This document shows positions 1 through 9,657 of a DNA stretch of 64,000 nt, piece after piece (position 1 is the stretch's first letter; every line of letters starts with the position of its first letter). The DNA comes from Microbacterium sp. TPD7012. Lineage in GTDB: Bacteria > Actinomycetota > Actinomycetes > Actinomycetales > Microbacteriaceae. The notes under the pieces were generated by a model. It did no database searches, was not told the DNA's origin, and saw only the letters and a list, made by a program, of their open reading frames with translations. Position numbers and translations under genes: made by a program. The stretch covers positions 124,001 to 188,000 of the forward strand of contig NZ_QDFV01000002.1 in NCBI RefSeq assembly GCF_003075395.1. The letters are read 5' to 3'.

Positions 1-565
1 GTCGACCTCGGGCAACGGCCGCGCCGGCACCACGCTCAGCGGCGTCGTGATCGCCTCGGTCGACGGCATGGGGTACTGGCTGGCCGTCAACATCGGCGAC
101 TCGCGCACCTATCGCCTGGCCGACGGAGAGCTCGAGCAGATCAGCGTGGACCACTCGGTCGTGCAGGAGCTGATCGAGGCGGGCGAGATCACCGTCGAGG
201 ATGCCGCGACCGATCGGCGGCGCAACATCATCACCCGCGCCATCGGGGCCAGCAGCACGGGAGACGCCGACTACTGGCTGTTCCCCGCCGAGCTCGGCGA
301 CCGGATCATGGTCTGCTCCGACGGGCTCACGTCCGAGGTCTCCGACGCCCGGATCCGCGAGGTGCTGCAGAACACCCCCGACCCGCAGAAGGCGGCCGAC
401 ATGCTCGTCGACGACGCCGTCACCGCCGGAGGCAGGGACAACATCACCGTGGTCGTCGTGGATGCGGTCTCGGTCGCCTCGCGACCGGGGACGCTCCTGG
501 AGACGGACTCGGACATCGACATGGACACGCGTCCGCGTGAGGCCGCAGCAGGAGGGGTTCGCTGA
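1..565 (+). CDS. PP2C-family Ser/Thr protein phosphatase (5' truncated by window edge)
   Basis: The reading frame is open from base 2, so the true start lies upstream of the window. The visible 187 residues carry PP2C motifs: GTTLSG near the start, GDSRTY, DHSVVQELIEAG, RAIG, then DRIMVCSDGLT (a metal-binding Asp) and GGRDNITVVVVD (the final metal-binding Asp). Proteins of this family are Mn/Mg-dependent phosphatases that reverse the action of Hanks-type kinases. The stop overlaps the ATG of the FHA gene, and a kinase gene follows, so phosphatase, kinase and phosphothreonine readers appear to be one operon upstream of the secretion motor. The role as antagonist of the kinase at 1953 is inferred from context. 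Confidence 0.93.
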   Translation, partial: STSGNGRAGTTLSGVVIASVDGMGYWLAVNIGDSRTYRLADGELEQISVDHSVVQELIEAGEITVEDAATDRRRNIITRAIGASSTGDADYWLFPAELGDRIMVCSDGLTSEVSDARIREVLQNTPDPQKAADMLVDDAVTAGGRDNITVVVVDAVSVASRPGTLLETDSDIDMDTRPREAAAGGVR

Positions 566-1956
566 TGCAGACGATCTACCGACCGGGACAGTGGTACCTG
601 ATCGTGATGCCGGGCGCCCTCGTGGCGCTGCCGCCGGATGTGCCGGGAGATGTCGTGGCGCGGCTGTGGGAGCGGATGCCGGAGAGCAAGACGCTCGCGA
701 CGGTCGTCGACGTCCTCACCGCGCGTGCCGGCGGGGACTTCACCTCGCTACCTCCGTTCGTGGCCGCCGTGGCCGAAGGGACCGACATCCGCATCGCGCT
801 GCGCGGTGGCGTCAGCGCCCGCGTGAGCTCGGGCACCGAGTCGCGCGAGTTCTCCGGCGCCGAGGTCACGACGTGGAGCGAGCGCTTCGTGGGCGGCGCA
901 TCGCGCGTCGAGGTCACGGTCGAGGCCGTGGAGAGCGAGGCCGCGCTTCCCGTGCAGAGCGGCGTCGTGCGCGCCGCGGCCGTGAGCGCGGAGCTCGAGT
1001 CCGGCGACGACCGTCCGCTCACGGGCGTCCTCGGACCGGTCCCGATCATCGAGATCGAGGAGGCGGGCGCGTCCGCCGCCGCCCTGACCGGCACCCCGGG
1101 TCCGTCGATCGCGAACTTCGCCGCGGCCGTTCCGGCGGCGGCATCCGTCGACTCCGCGCCGGACGCGCTCCCCGCGCCCGCGCCGATCGACGTCGAGCCC
1201 CTGGTGACGGATGCTCCGCCCGCACCCGTCGAGGCGGAGTCGCCGGTCGAGGAAGAGGCCGAGTCAGAGCCGGATGCCGAGGCAGAGCCGGTCGTGGAGG
1301 ATGTCCCCGAGGCACCCGGCGACGACCCGAGCGAGCCGGTCGCCGAGCCGGAAGCGGCACCGGCGGTCGATGGCGCCACGATCGTGCCGACCGAGGTCAC
1401 GCTCGCGCCGTCCACCGAGGACTTCGACCAGCTCTGGGGTGCCACGGTGCACTCCGCGCCGGCCGCCGCAGCCCCGGTGATCCCGGCCGCGATCCAGGGC
1501 GACCACGACGGGGCGACCATCTCCGCGGCGGAGCTGCGAGCCATGCGTCAGCAGCCTCCGGTCGCCGACGACGTGGCGACCGCGGTGATCCCGGTGGAGA
1601 GCGTCGCGGCAGGGGCGACCGGTCGGATCCGCGTGTCCACGGGCCAGGTCGTCGCGCTCGATCGCACGGTCATCATCGGTCGCCGTCCGCGCTCGACGCG
1701 GGCCAGCGGCGCGAACCTCCCGCATCTCATCGCCGTCGAGAGCCCGCAGCAGGACATCTCCCGCAGCCACCTCGAGATCAGGCCGGAGGGCGACACCGTC
1801 GTCGTCATCGACCTGCACACCACGAACGGGTCGACCCTGCTGCGGCCCGGCGCCGACCCGATCCGCCTGCACCCCGGGGAGCAGACGCTCGTGCTGTCCG
1901 GCGACGTGGTGGATCTCGGCGACGGCGTGAAAGTCGCGTTCGAGGACCTGCCGTGA
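565..1956 (+). CDS. FHA-domain protein with long acidic Ala/Pro-rich linker
   Basis: The 463-residue product has three parts. The first 170 or so residues form a globular region of unknown family. A low-complexity Ala/Pro/Glu linker covers about residues 200-300. The C-terminus is an FHA domain: IIGRRP near 371, SRSHLEI near 399 and TTNGS near 421 are the phosphothreonine-binding loops. FHA domains read phosphothreonine made by Hanks-type kinases. The start ATG overlaps the phosphatase stop (TGATG), and the stop overlaps the GTG of the kinase, so translation is probably coupled. No signal peptide or membrane segment is seen. A role as cytoplasmic scaffold for the secretion apparatus is inferred. 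Confidence 0.9.
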   Translation: MQTIYRPGQWYLIVMPGALVALPPDVPGDVVARLWERMPESKTLATVVDVLTARAGGDFTSLPPFVAAVAEGTDIRIALRGGVSARVSSGTESREFSGAEVTTWSERFVGGASRVEVTVEAVESEAALPVQSGVVRAAAVSAELESGDDRPLTGVLGPVPIIEIEEAGASAAALTGTPGPSIANFAAAVPAAASVDSAPDALPAPAPIDVEPLVTDAPPAPVEAESPVEEEAESEPDAEAEPVVEDVPEAPGDDPSEPVAEPEAAPAVDGATIVPTEVTLAPSTEDFDQLWGATVHSAPAAAAPVIPAAIQGDHDGATISAAELRAMRQQPPVADDVATAVIPVESVAAGATGRIRVSTGQVVALDRTVIIGRRPRSTRASGANLPHLIAVESPQQDISRSHLEIRPEGDTVVVIDLHTTNGSTLLRPGADPIRLHPGEQTLVLSGDVVDLGDGVKVAFEDLP

Positions 1957-3584
1957 GTCGTCCTCCCTCTCCACCTCCCCAGCTCCCCGGGTTCCGCTAC
2001 CTCGAACCGCTCGGCACGGGCGGCTTCGCCGACGTCTTCCTGTACGAGCAGGAGATGCCGCGTCGCCAGGTGGCGGTCAAGGTGCTGCTCGCCGATCGGA
2101 TCTCGAGCGGCGCCGCGCAGGAGTTCGCCGATGAGGCGAACGTCATGGCGATGCTGTCGACGCATCCCGCGATCGTCACGATCTATCAGGCGGGCGTCGC
2201 GGGCGACGGTCGGCCGTACCTCGTCATGGAGTACTGCCCCCGGCCGAACCTCCAGCTGCGCGCGCGCCGCGAGTCGTTCTCGGTGGCCGAGGCGCTGCGC
2301 GTCGGCGTGCAGGTCGCCGGTGCGGTCGAGACCGCGCACCGCGCCGGCGTGCTGCACCGCGACATCAAGCCGGCCAACATCCTCGTCACGGCGTACAACC
2401 GACCGGCGCTGACCGACTTCGGCATCGCCTCGACGACCGGCGCCACCGGCGAGGCATCCGGCATGTCGATCCCGTGGTCGCCGCCCGAGTCGTTCGCCGA
2501 GTCGCCGTCGAGCGGCCCGCGCACCGACGTGTGGGCTCTCGGCGCGACGATCTACACCCTGCTCGCCGGACGCTCGCCCTTCGAGCGGCCCGGTGAGCGC
2601 AACTCCAGCGCCGACCTCATCGAGCGGATCGAGCGCGCGGCCCTCACGTCGCTGGGGCGTCCGGACTCCCCGGAGAGCCTGCAGCGCGTGCTCGAGCGCG
2701 CGATGGCGAAGAACCCCGATGACCGCTACCCCAGCGCGGTGGCGTTCGCGCGCGCGCTGCAGAAGGTGCAGATCGAGCTCTCGCACTCGGTGACGCCGAT
2801 CGACATCGTCGACGACCACCCGACCGCGGAGGATCTGGACGACGACGGCGACGGCCTCACCCGCGTGCGGGAGATCGTCAGCATCGATCCGGATGTCGCA
2901 GCCTTCACGCGCCCCTCCGCGGCCACGCAGCCGAAGAGCGCCCTGCCGGGCCTTCCCGAGGTGCCGCGCTTCGACTCGCCGCCCCGGGTGGACGCCGTCG
3001 ACGAGGCGACCCAGATGCGGGTCCCGACCGCGAGCGCGCCGCCCGAGCCGGACGATCGCACGATCGCCCGCCCGCCGATGGTGGTCGCGCCGCTGCCCGC
3101 GGCATCCGCTGCCCCGGCGCCGCAGGCTGCCGCTCCCGCCGCTCCCGTCGGCGATGCTCCGACCCCGGCGACGCCGCGCAGTCGGCGCGGACTGTGGATC
3201 GCGCTGTCGGCCGCCGCCGCCGTCCTGGTCGTCGTGGGGACCATCATCGGACTGAACGTGCTGGTCGCCGGCATCGAGACTCCGGTGGAGACGACGGAGA
3301 CCGCCGAGCCGCAGGACGTCGTCTCGGACTTCGTCCCGAAGGTCGCGGAGCTGAGCGGCACGCGTCAGGGCGATCTCATCGCGTTCACGTGGGTCAACAA
3401 GGACCCGCAGGACGGCGACACCTTCATCTGGAGCCTCGTCGACGTCTCCGGTCAGGTCGATCCGCAGCAGTCCGAGACGCCGGCGGCACAGGTGCCGGCG
3501 ACGGCGGGTACGGTCTGCATCGATGTCATGCTGCGCCGCGACGACGGACGGGTGTCCGAGCCGGCGCGGGGGTGCGTCGACTGA
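1953..3584 (+). CDS. Membrane-anchored Hanks-type Ser/Thr protein kinase
   Basis: The chosen start is the GTG at 1953, overlapping the previous stop, which gives 543 residues beginning MSRPPSPPPQLPGF; the frame stays open far upstream but only as a shadow. Kinase landmarks are the glycine loop GTGGFADV (21-28), VAVK with Lys43, HRDIKPANIL with catalytic Asp137, and DFG with Asp155. The activation segment ends in SPPE rather than APE. A disordered Pro/Ala-rich juxtamembrane stretch follows, then a single transmembrane helix at about 414-440 and an extracytoplasmic tail of about 100 residues with two cysteines and no PASTA repeats. It probably phosphorylates the FHA proteins on either side or the FHA-bearing motor (inferred). 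Confidence 0.94.
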   Translation: MSRPPSPPPQLPGFRYLEPLGTGGFADVFLYEQEMPRRQVAVKVLLADRISSGAAQEFADEANVMAMLSTHPAIVTIYQAGVAGDGRPYLVMEYCPRPNLQLRARRESFSVAEALRVGVQVAGAVETAHRAGVLHRDIKPANILVTAYNRPALTDFGIASTTGATGEASGMSIPWSPPESFAESPSSGPRTDVWALGATIYTLLAGRSPFERPGERNSSADLIERIERAALTSLGRPDSPESLQRVLERAMAKNPDDRYPSAVAFARALQKVQIELSHSVTPIDIVDDHPTAEDLDDDGDGLTRVREIVSIDPDVAAFTRPSAATQPKSALPGLPEVPRFDSPPRVDAVDEATQMRVPTASAPPEPDDRTIARPPMVVAPLPAASAAPAPQAAAPAAPVGDAPTPATPRSRRGLWIALSAAAAVLVVVGTIIGLNVLVAGIETPVETTETAEPQDVVSDFVPKVAELSGTRQGDLIAFTWVNKDPQDGDTFIWSLVDVSGQVDPQQSETPAAQVPATAGTVCIDVMLRRDDGRVSEPARGCVD

Positions 3585-3585
3585 C

Positions 3586-4986
3586 ATGATCTGGGAAATC
3601 GACGAGCAGAAGCAGACGATCGAGGGACTCGACGCTCAGGGACGTCCCGACCCCGCGTACGCCGCGGCGCTCGGCCTTCTGCGCGCTCCCTTCGGCCGGC
3701 GCGCTCTCGCCGCCGTGATCGATGTCGCGATCTGGATGCTGCTGCAGCTGCCCCTCTGGATCGGCGCGATCCCGCTGGTGCTCAAGCTCGCGAGCGGGGC
3801 GATCTCGTCGTACGGGTTCGTCAACCACCCCGACTTCGTCCGTGCCGTGGTCATGGCGGCGGCGTCGACGCTGCTCAGTCTGATCTTCCTCATCGTCCAG
3901 CTGTTCCTGCACGGGCTCAAGGGTCGGACCATCGGCAAGGGGTTCATGGGCCTGCGCAGCATCAACGTGGTGACGCTGGAGCGACCGAAGGTCGGCGCGG
4001 TCCTGCTGCGGTTCCTCCTCGTCGTGGTCGCCGGCATCGTTCCGGTGCTGGGCCCCGCGGTCATCCTCGCCTCCCCGACGTTCGACCCCGAGGGCCGCGG
4101 TCGCGGACTGCACGACAAGGCCTCGAAGATCTGGCTCGTCGACGTGCGCAAGGGTCTCAACCCCTTCGATGAGAAGCGGATGCGCGTCGCCCGCAAGGTC
4201 GTGAAGGCCGAGCCGACACCGGAGCGCTCCGCCCTGCCGTCTCTCGCCACGCCGATCGACCCGGCCGCTCAGCCCTCGTACCGGCCCGGAAGCCGGGTCA
4301 GCGCGGGCGTGCTCGGCGTCGCGCGCCCGTACGAGGCCCACGAGCGTCCGTCTGTCGGCCTGCCCGCTGCGCCCGTCGTCGACGTCGGCCCCGGTGAGGC
4401 GGGAAAGCCGGTGCTCGGTGGATACCGCATCCCCGAGGGGGACCGCGTGGTCCGCGCGGACCTCTCGAGCGCGGCGCCGGCGCCGCAGCCGGCTTCTCCT
4501 CCTACTCCTGCTCCGGTGCCCGCCGCGGCTCCTGCGCCTGATCCCGCTCCCGTGCCTCAGCCGGCGCCCGAGCCGGCCTCCGCCCCTGCAGCGCCGCCCG
4601 TCGCTGCGACGCCGCCCGCCGCGCCGGCCGCGTCGGCCGCGCCGCCCGCACCCCCGCCCGCCGCCCGCTACGGACTGCGCTTCGACACGGGCGAGAGCAT
4701 CCTGATCACCGAACCCGTGCTCCTCGGACGCAACCCGGATGCGACGGAGCATCCCGGCGCTCGTCCGATCGCGCTGGTCGACGACAGCCGGTCGCTGTCC
4801 AAGACGCACATGCTGGTGCGCCCGATCGACGGCGGCCTCGAGATCGTCGACTGCCGGTCGACGAACGGGTCGGGCCTGATCCGCGGCGGCACCGAGTACG
4901 GCGTCGCCGCCGGCACACCCGTGCAGACGGTGGACGGCGACATGATCCGCCTCGGCGATCGCGTGGCCGCGGTGGTCCGCGCGTGA
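3586..4986 (+). CDS. RDD-family membrane protein fused to a C-terminal FHA domain
   Basis: The start chosen is ATG 3586, one base after the kinase stop; an upstream in-frame start would overlap the kinase. The 466-residue product opens with an RDD module at roughly 33-170: RRALAAVIDVAIW, hydrophobic helices, then GRTIGKGFMGLR. A very Pro/Ala-rich linker covers about 300-360. An FHA domain follows from about 362, with LLGRNP, SLSKTHM and STNGSG as the binding loops. RDD proteins are small multi-helix membrane proteins found near type VII loci and elsewhere, mostly of unknown role. Here the fusion places a phosphothreonine reader at the membrane next to the kinase and the FHA-carrying ATPase. 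The overall role is inferred from the operon. Confidence 0.9.
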   Translation: MIWEIDEQKQTIEGLDAQGRPDPAYAAALGLLRAPFGRRALAAVIDVAIWMLLQLPLWIGAIPLVLKLASGAISSYGFVNHPDFVRAVVMAAASTLLSLIFLIVQLFLHGLKGRTIGKGFMGLRSINVVTLERPKVGAVLLRFLLVVVAGIVPVLGPAVILASPTFDPEGRGRGLHDKASKIWLVDVRKGLNPFDEKRMRVARKVVKAEPTPERSALPSLATPIDPAAQPSYRPGSRVSAGVLGVARPYEAHERPSVGLPAAPVVDVGPGEAGKPVLGGYRIPEGDRVVRADLSSAAPAPQPASPPTPAPVPAAAPAPDPAPVPQPAPEPASAPAAPPVAATPPAAPAASAAPPAPPPAARYGLRFDTGESILITEPVLLGRNPDATEHPGARPIALVDDSRSLSKTHMLVRPIDGGLEIVDCRSTNGSGLIRGGTEYGVAAGTPVQTVDGDMIRLGDRVAAVVRA

Positions 4987-5044
4987 GCGAGCATGGACGA
5001 ACGATGATGGTCGCCGGCGAGTCCAGCGGCATTGGGGGAGACGA

Positions 5045-8000
5045 ATGAGGCTGAAGCTGACCCTGCACCGTCAGGAGGGCGAGCCCGTCGACATCGTGAT
5101 CACGACGGACTCCACCGCCACCGCCGCTGACGTGGCCCGTCACGTCGCCGCGGCGGACCCGACCCGATCGGTCCCCGTGGCCGAGGGCGATGTGCTCACT
5201 CTCGCGGTCGCACCTCCGAACGCCGAGCGACTCGTGCCCCTGCAGCCCGACGTCCCGATCGGCGAGGCGCCGATCGGCTCCGGCTTCGCGGCATCCATCG
5301 TCAACTACGGTCCCGACTACTCCTTCGCGGGACAGCGCGATGTCGCCGGGGTGCTGCTCGCGACGTCGGGGGCGCTCGCGGGTCAGGAGTTCCCGATCTC
5401 CTCCGGCCATGTCTTCCTCGGTCGCGACGCGGGCAACGACGTCGTCCTCGCGGATCCGATGGTCTCCAAGCGCCATGCGCGACTCGAGGTCGGCACGCAC
5501 ATCGAGGTCGTGGACCTGAACTCCGCCAACGGTGTGCTCGTCGACGGCGTCGCGGTGCAGCGCGTGCGGATCGAGGAGGGCGAGCCCTTCATCATCGGCG
5601 GCACGACCCTCGTGCTGCGCCTCGCGCGCTCCTTCGACGGCTCGGCGACCGAGGAGCCGATCATCGAACGCGGCGGCGGTCTGCTCTTCAACCGCAGCCC
5701 TCGCGTCGAGGTGCGCTTCCCGGGAACCCTCTTCAAGGTGCCGCGGCTGCCCACCGAGAAGATCGGCAAGCTGTTCCCGTGGCCGATCATGATCGCCCCG
5801 ATCCTGATGGGCCTGGCGCTCTACGCGCTCAACGAGAACCCGCGATCCCTGCTGATGATCGTGATGACGCCGCTGATGGCCTTCGGCAACATCATCAACC
5901 AGGCGGCGCAGAGCAAGAAGAGCGAGAATCACGAGGTGCTGCTCTTCGAGCGGCAGTACGAGCAGCTCGAAGAGGACTTCTTCCGGGGCAAGCCCGAGGA
6001 GGAGCAGGCCCGCAACGCCGAGGCCCCGCCCGTCGCGGAGATCTACGACCACGCGATGCGGCTCGGACCGATGCTGTGGACGCGGCGGCCGGAGCACTGG
6101 AACTTCCTCGGCCTGCGGCTCGGCAGCTGCCGGCTCCCTGCGCGCAACAAGATCGACGATGCCGAGGTGCCCGACGGTCTGCCGGAGTTCATCGACCGCG
6201 TCGACCGGCTGCGCGAGCGCTACGAGTTCGTCGACGACGTGCCGGTGTTCGACACGATGGCGGATGCCGGATCCATCGGCATCGCGGGCCCGCAGGATCC
6301 CGTCGCCGACACGATGCGCGGCATCGCCGTGCAGCTGCTGGGGCTGCACGCACCGAACGACGTGGTGGCCGTGGCATTCGCCGATTCGGCCTGGACACCC
6401 GAGCTGGACTGGCTCAAGTGGATGCCGCACACCTCCAGCGAGAAGAGCCCGTTCCGCGACATGGCGCTCGCTGATTCCGCTCCGACGAGCGCCGCCCTGC
6501 TGAGCAGCCTCGAGGAGTACGTGCAGCGAGCCGGCGAAGGGCGCGGCGAGCCGCGCGGACCGTTCAAGGAGGAGTGGAATCCGCTCCTCTACGGCACCGA
6601 CGTCTCGCGTGCGGCCGGTGACCACCAGGGCACCCCGCCGCTGTCCGTCATCGTGTTCGTGAGCGGCGACGCTCCGGTCGATCGCGGCCGGCTCACCGAT
6701 GTCCTCGAGCGGGGCGCGGATCACGGCGTGCACGCCGTCTTCGTGTCGCCGACCGTGGAGTCCCTGCCGGCCGTATGCCGCAGCTACATCGACGTCACCA
6801 CGGGTCTCGAGGACGCGCGGGTCGGCCTCGTCCGCAACGGCGAGTACTTCGAGCACGTGCGGGTCGAGGGTGTGTCCAACGCCTACATGCACATGCTCGC
6901 ACGACGTCTGGCGCCGGTGCTCGACGCCAGCACGGCCGTGCACGACTCGTCCGACATCCCGGGCGCCGTGATGTTCCTGCAGCTCGTCGACCCGGCGATC
7001 GCCGAGGATCCGAACGTCGTGATCGAGCGCTGGCGGCAGAACAACACGATCGTCGACCGCTCGACGAACCCGAGGCCGCGCCTGAAGAAGGCGAGCACGC
7101 TGCGCGCGATCATCGGGCAGGGCGCGAGCGACGCCATGGCGCTCGACCTGCGCACCCAGGGTCCGCACGCGCTCGTCGGCGGAACGACGGGTGCCGGAAA
7201 GTCCGAGTTCCTGCAGGCCTGGGTACTCGGCATGGCGGCTGCGCACAGCCCCGACCGCGTCACCTTCCTGTTCGTCGACTACAAGGGCGGGTCGGCGTTC
7301 GCCGACTGCGTCGAGCTGCCGCACTGCGTCGGACTCGTGACCGACCTGAGCCCGCACCTCGTCCGGCGCGCCCTGACGAGCCTCCGGGCCGAGCTGCAGC
7401 ACCGCGAGCACCTGCTGAACCGCAAGAAGGCGAAGGACCTGCTCGAACTCGAGAAGCGGCAGGATCCCGAGGTCCCGCCGGCGCTCGTCCTGGTGATCGA
7501 CGAGTTCGCCGCCCTGGCATCCGAGATGCCGGAGTTCGTCGACGGTGTCGTCGACATCGCCCAGCGCGGCCGTTCGCTCGGCATCCATCTGATCATGGCG
7601 ACCCAGCGACCGGCCGGCGTCATCAAGGACAATCTGCGCGCCAACACCAACCTCCGCATCGCCCTCCGCATGGCCGACGAGGCGGACTCGCGAGACGTCG
7701 TCGACGACGGCGTCGCCGCGACCTTCCCCGCGACCATCCCCGGCCGCGCGATCGCGAAGACCGGACCGGGACGCCTCGTGCCGTTCCAGTCGGCGTACGC
7801 GGGCGGCTGGACCACGGAAGACGACGGTGCCGCTGCCGAGGTGCGTGTGGCGCCGCTGCGCTTCGGCTCCGCCGCGGAGTGGGAGCCGGATGTCCCGGCC
7901 GACTCCGACGCCCACGAGGCCGACCTCGGTCCCAACGACCAGAAGCGGATCGTGTCGACGCTGATCCGGGCGAGCGAGGCCGCGGCCCTGCCGCGCCCGC

Positions 8001-9553
8001 GCCGTCCGTGGCTCGACGACCTGGCGCCGCTCGTGGATCTGCAGGACCTGCCGAACGAGGGCGACACGCGCATCCCGCTCGCGCTCGTCGACGTGCCGGA
8101 GAAGCAGCTGCAGCAGTCGGCGGTGTTCGCCCCCGACCGCGACGGCTCGCTCGTGATCTACGGGACATCGGGGTCGGGCAAATCGACCGTGCTCAAGACG
8201 ATCGCGACGGCGGCCGGCATGCGACCGGACCTCGGGCGCGTGCAGGTCTACTGCCTCGATTTCGCCTCCGGTGCACTCGGTGCGCTCGCGTCGCTTCCGC
8301 ACGTCGGATCGGTCGTCGACGGCGCCGATGTCGAGCGCATCCAGCGTCTGCTGCGCACGCTCGACGGCGAGATGGATCGCCGTGCGGCGGCCTTCTCCGC
8401 CGCCAGTGCCGCGTCCGTGCAGGAGTATCGCGAGCTGCGGGATCCGCGGATGCCGCGCATCCTGCTCCTGATCGACAACTACCCCGAGTTCAAGAAGGAC
8501 TGGGAGGTCACGGCGGGACGCAACGCGTTCTACCGCATGTTCATGCGCATCCTGGGCGAGGGTCGCACGCTGGGCGTGCACACGGTCATCACCGCCGACC
8601 GCGGCAACGCCGTGCCCAGCGCGGTCGCCGCGAACATCTCGCGCCGCATCGTGCTCCGCATGGGCGACCCGAGCCAGTACATGCTGCTCGGCGCCCCGCG
8701 CGACGTGCTCGACGAGCAGTCGGCACCGGGGCGCGCGATCGTCGACGGCCACGAGGCGCAGATCGCCGTGCTCGGCGGAACGCTGAACGTGGTCGAGCAG
8801 ACCAAGGCGCTCACCGCGCTGGGCGAGAAGCTCCGCGCGAGCGGCGTGCGGGATCTTCCCGAGATCGGCGCTCTGCCGACGATGGTCCTGTCGAGCGAGA
8901 TGCCGACGAAGATGGACGGGATGCCGGTGTTCGGCGTCGCGGACGACACCCTGTCCGCGCACGGCTTCGAGCCGATCGGATCGTTCGTGATCTCCGGTCC
9001 TCCGGCCTCGGGGAAGACGAACACGCTGAAGGCCCTCGTCGTCGCGATGGAGCGGTTCGATCCGAGCATCCGGTTGTACCACTTCGGCACGCGCCGTTCC
9101 GAGCTCAAGGACTTCCGTCCGTGGGTGAAGAGCGCCGTCCGGCCGGAGGAGGAGAAGGATCTCGCGACCGAGCTCACGGAGCTCGTCGTCAGCGACATCT
9201 CCGGCGGCCGCATCCTGATCGTGATCGAGGACATCCCGCACCTCGCCGACGGTCCCGCAGACCGCCCGATGCGCGCGCTCCTGCAGGCGATGAACAACAG
9301 CGACCACATGCTGATCGCCGATGCGGAGATCAGCCGCGCCAGCGGGAGCATCGGCGTGCTCGGCGAGTGGAAGACCGGTCGTCAGGGCATCGTTCTCAAG
9401 CCCGACACCTACGATGGCGACGCGATCTTCAAGGCGCCGTTCGGCCGGGTCAAGCGCACCGACTTCCCGGTCGGTCGCGGCATCTTCGTGCAGGCGGGGC
9501 GAACGGTCACGATGCAGATCCCGTTCGTTCCCGACGCCCCGGCGAACGGGTAG
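5045..9553 (+). CDS. Type VII secretion motor ATPase, EssC/EccC family, with N-terminal FHA domain
   Basis: A GGGGGAG ribosome-binding site precedes ATG 5045. The 1502-residue product has an N-terminal beta-rich region, an FHA domain at about 120-185 (FLGRDAGNDV, SKRHARLEV, NSANG), two membrane helices at about 247-290, then three FtsK/SpoIIIE-type ATPase domains. Walker A motifs are GGTTGAGKSEF (Lys719), YGTSGSGKST (Lys1046) and SGPPASGKTNT (Lys1324). The first domain has a good Walker B (VLVIDEF, Asp819-Glu820); the second (LLLIDNYPEF) and third (ILIVIEDIPH) are degenerate, as is usual in this family, where domain 1 drives transport and the others bind substrate signals. FHA plus two helices plus three ATPases is the EssC layout; mycobacterial EccC lacks FHA. 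It energises export of WXG100-type substrates at the membrane. Confidence 0.96.
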   Translation: MRLKLTLHRQEGEPVDIVITTDSTATAADVARHVAAADPTRSVPVAEGDVLTLAVAPPNAERLVPLQPDVPIGEAPIGSGFAASIVNYGPDYSFAGQRDVAGVLLATSGALAGQEFPISSGHVFLGRDAGNDVVLADPMVSKRHARLEVGTHIEVVDLNSANGVLVDGVAVQRVRIEEGEPFIIGGTTLVLRLARSFDGSATEEPIIERGGGLLFNRSPRVEVRFPGTLFKVPRLPTEKIGKLFPWPIMIAPILMGLALYALNENPRSLLMIVMTPLMAFGNIINQAAQSKKSENHEVLLFERQYEQLEEDFFRGKPEEEQARNAEAPPVAEIYDHAMRLGPMLWTRRPEHWNFLGLRLGSCRLPARNKIDDAEVPDGLPEFIDRVDRLRERYEFVDDVPVFDTMADAGSIGIAGPQDPVADTMRGIAVQLLGLHAPNDVVAVAFADSAWTPELDWLKWMPHTSSEKSPFRDMALADSAPTSAALLSSLEEYVQRAGEGRGEPRGPFKEEWNPLLYGTDVSRAAGDHQGTPPLSVIVFVSGDAPVDRGRLTDVLERGADHGVHAVFVSPTVESLPAVCRSYIDVTTGLEDARVGLVRNGEYFEHVRVEGVSNAYMHMLARRLAPVLDASTAVHDSSDIPGAVMFLQLVDPAIAEDPNVVIERWRQNNTIVDRSTNPRPRLKKASTLRAIIGQGASDAMALDLRTQGPHALVGGTTGAGKSEFLQAWVLGMAAAHSPDRVTFLFVDYKGGSAFADCVELPHCVGLVTDLSPHLVRRALTSLRAELQHREHLLNRKKAKDLLELEKRQDPEVPPALVLVIDEFAALASEMPEFVDGVVDIAQRGRSLGIHLIMATQRPAGVIKDNLRANTNLRIALRMADEADSRDVVDDGVAATFPATIPGRAIAKTGPGRLVPFQSAYAGGWTTEDDGAAAEVRVAPLRFGSAAEWEPDVPADSDAHEADLGPNDQKRIVSTLIRASEAAALPRPRRPWLDDLAPLVDLQDLPNEGDTRIPLALVDVPEKQLQQSAVFAPDRDGSLVIYGTSGSGKSTVLKTIATAAGMRPDLGRVQVYCLDFASGALGALASLPHVGSVVDGADVERIQRLLRTLDGEMDRRAAAFSAASAASVQEYRELRDPRMPRILLLIDNYPEFKKDWEVTAGRNAFYRMFMRILGEGRTLGVHTVITADRGNAVPSAVAANISRRIVLRMGDPSQYMLLGAPRDVLDEQSAPGRAIVDGHEAQIAVLGGTLNVVEQTKALTALGEKLRASGVRDLPEIGALPTMVLSSEMPTKMDGMPVFGVADDTLSAHGFEPIGSFVISGPPASGKTNTLKALVVAMERFDPSIRLYHFGTRRSELKDFRPWVKSAVRPEEEKDLATELTELVVSDISGGRILIVIEDIPHLADGPADRPMRALLQAMNNSDHMLIADAEISRASGSIGVLGEWKTGRQGIVLKPDTYDGDAIFKAPFGRVKRTDFPVGRGIFVQAGRTVTMQIPFVPDAPANG

Positions 9554-9560
9554 AGCCGAG

Positions 9561-9606
9561 ATGGGCACCGCTCCCCATTTGTCCATCGGGGATCGTTGGC
9601 TAACCT
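9561..9606 (+). promoter_or_regulatory. Inverted-repeat operator/promoter A upstream of the WXG100 gene
   Basis: The inverted repeat ATGGG-N8-CCCAT lies at 9561-9578. It is followed 22 bp later by TAACCT (9601-9606), a plausible -10 element, with TTGTCC at 9579-9584 as a possible -35 (16 bp spacer). The same arrangement recurs five more times in the island, each time ahead of a secreted-protein operon. Confidence 0.7.
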
Positions 9607-9657
9607 CGACGTAAGAGGCCGAGCGGCCTGAACGAGAAGATACTGGAGGCGGTTCTC

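Noticed and set aside
201..1952. Upstream extension of the kinase frame
   Set aside because: Runs through the phosphatase and FHA genes in a wrong frame; the real start is GTG 1953.
4706..9586. 1626-residue minus-strand ORF
   Set aside because: It is the antisense shadow of the secretion motor; the amino-acid composition (Arg/His/Asp-rich) and lack of motifs show it is an artefact of high GC.
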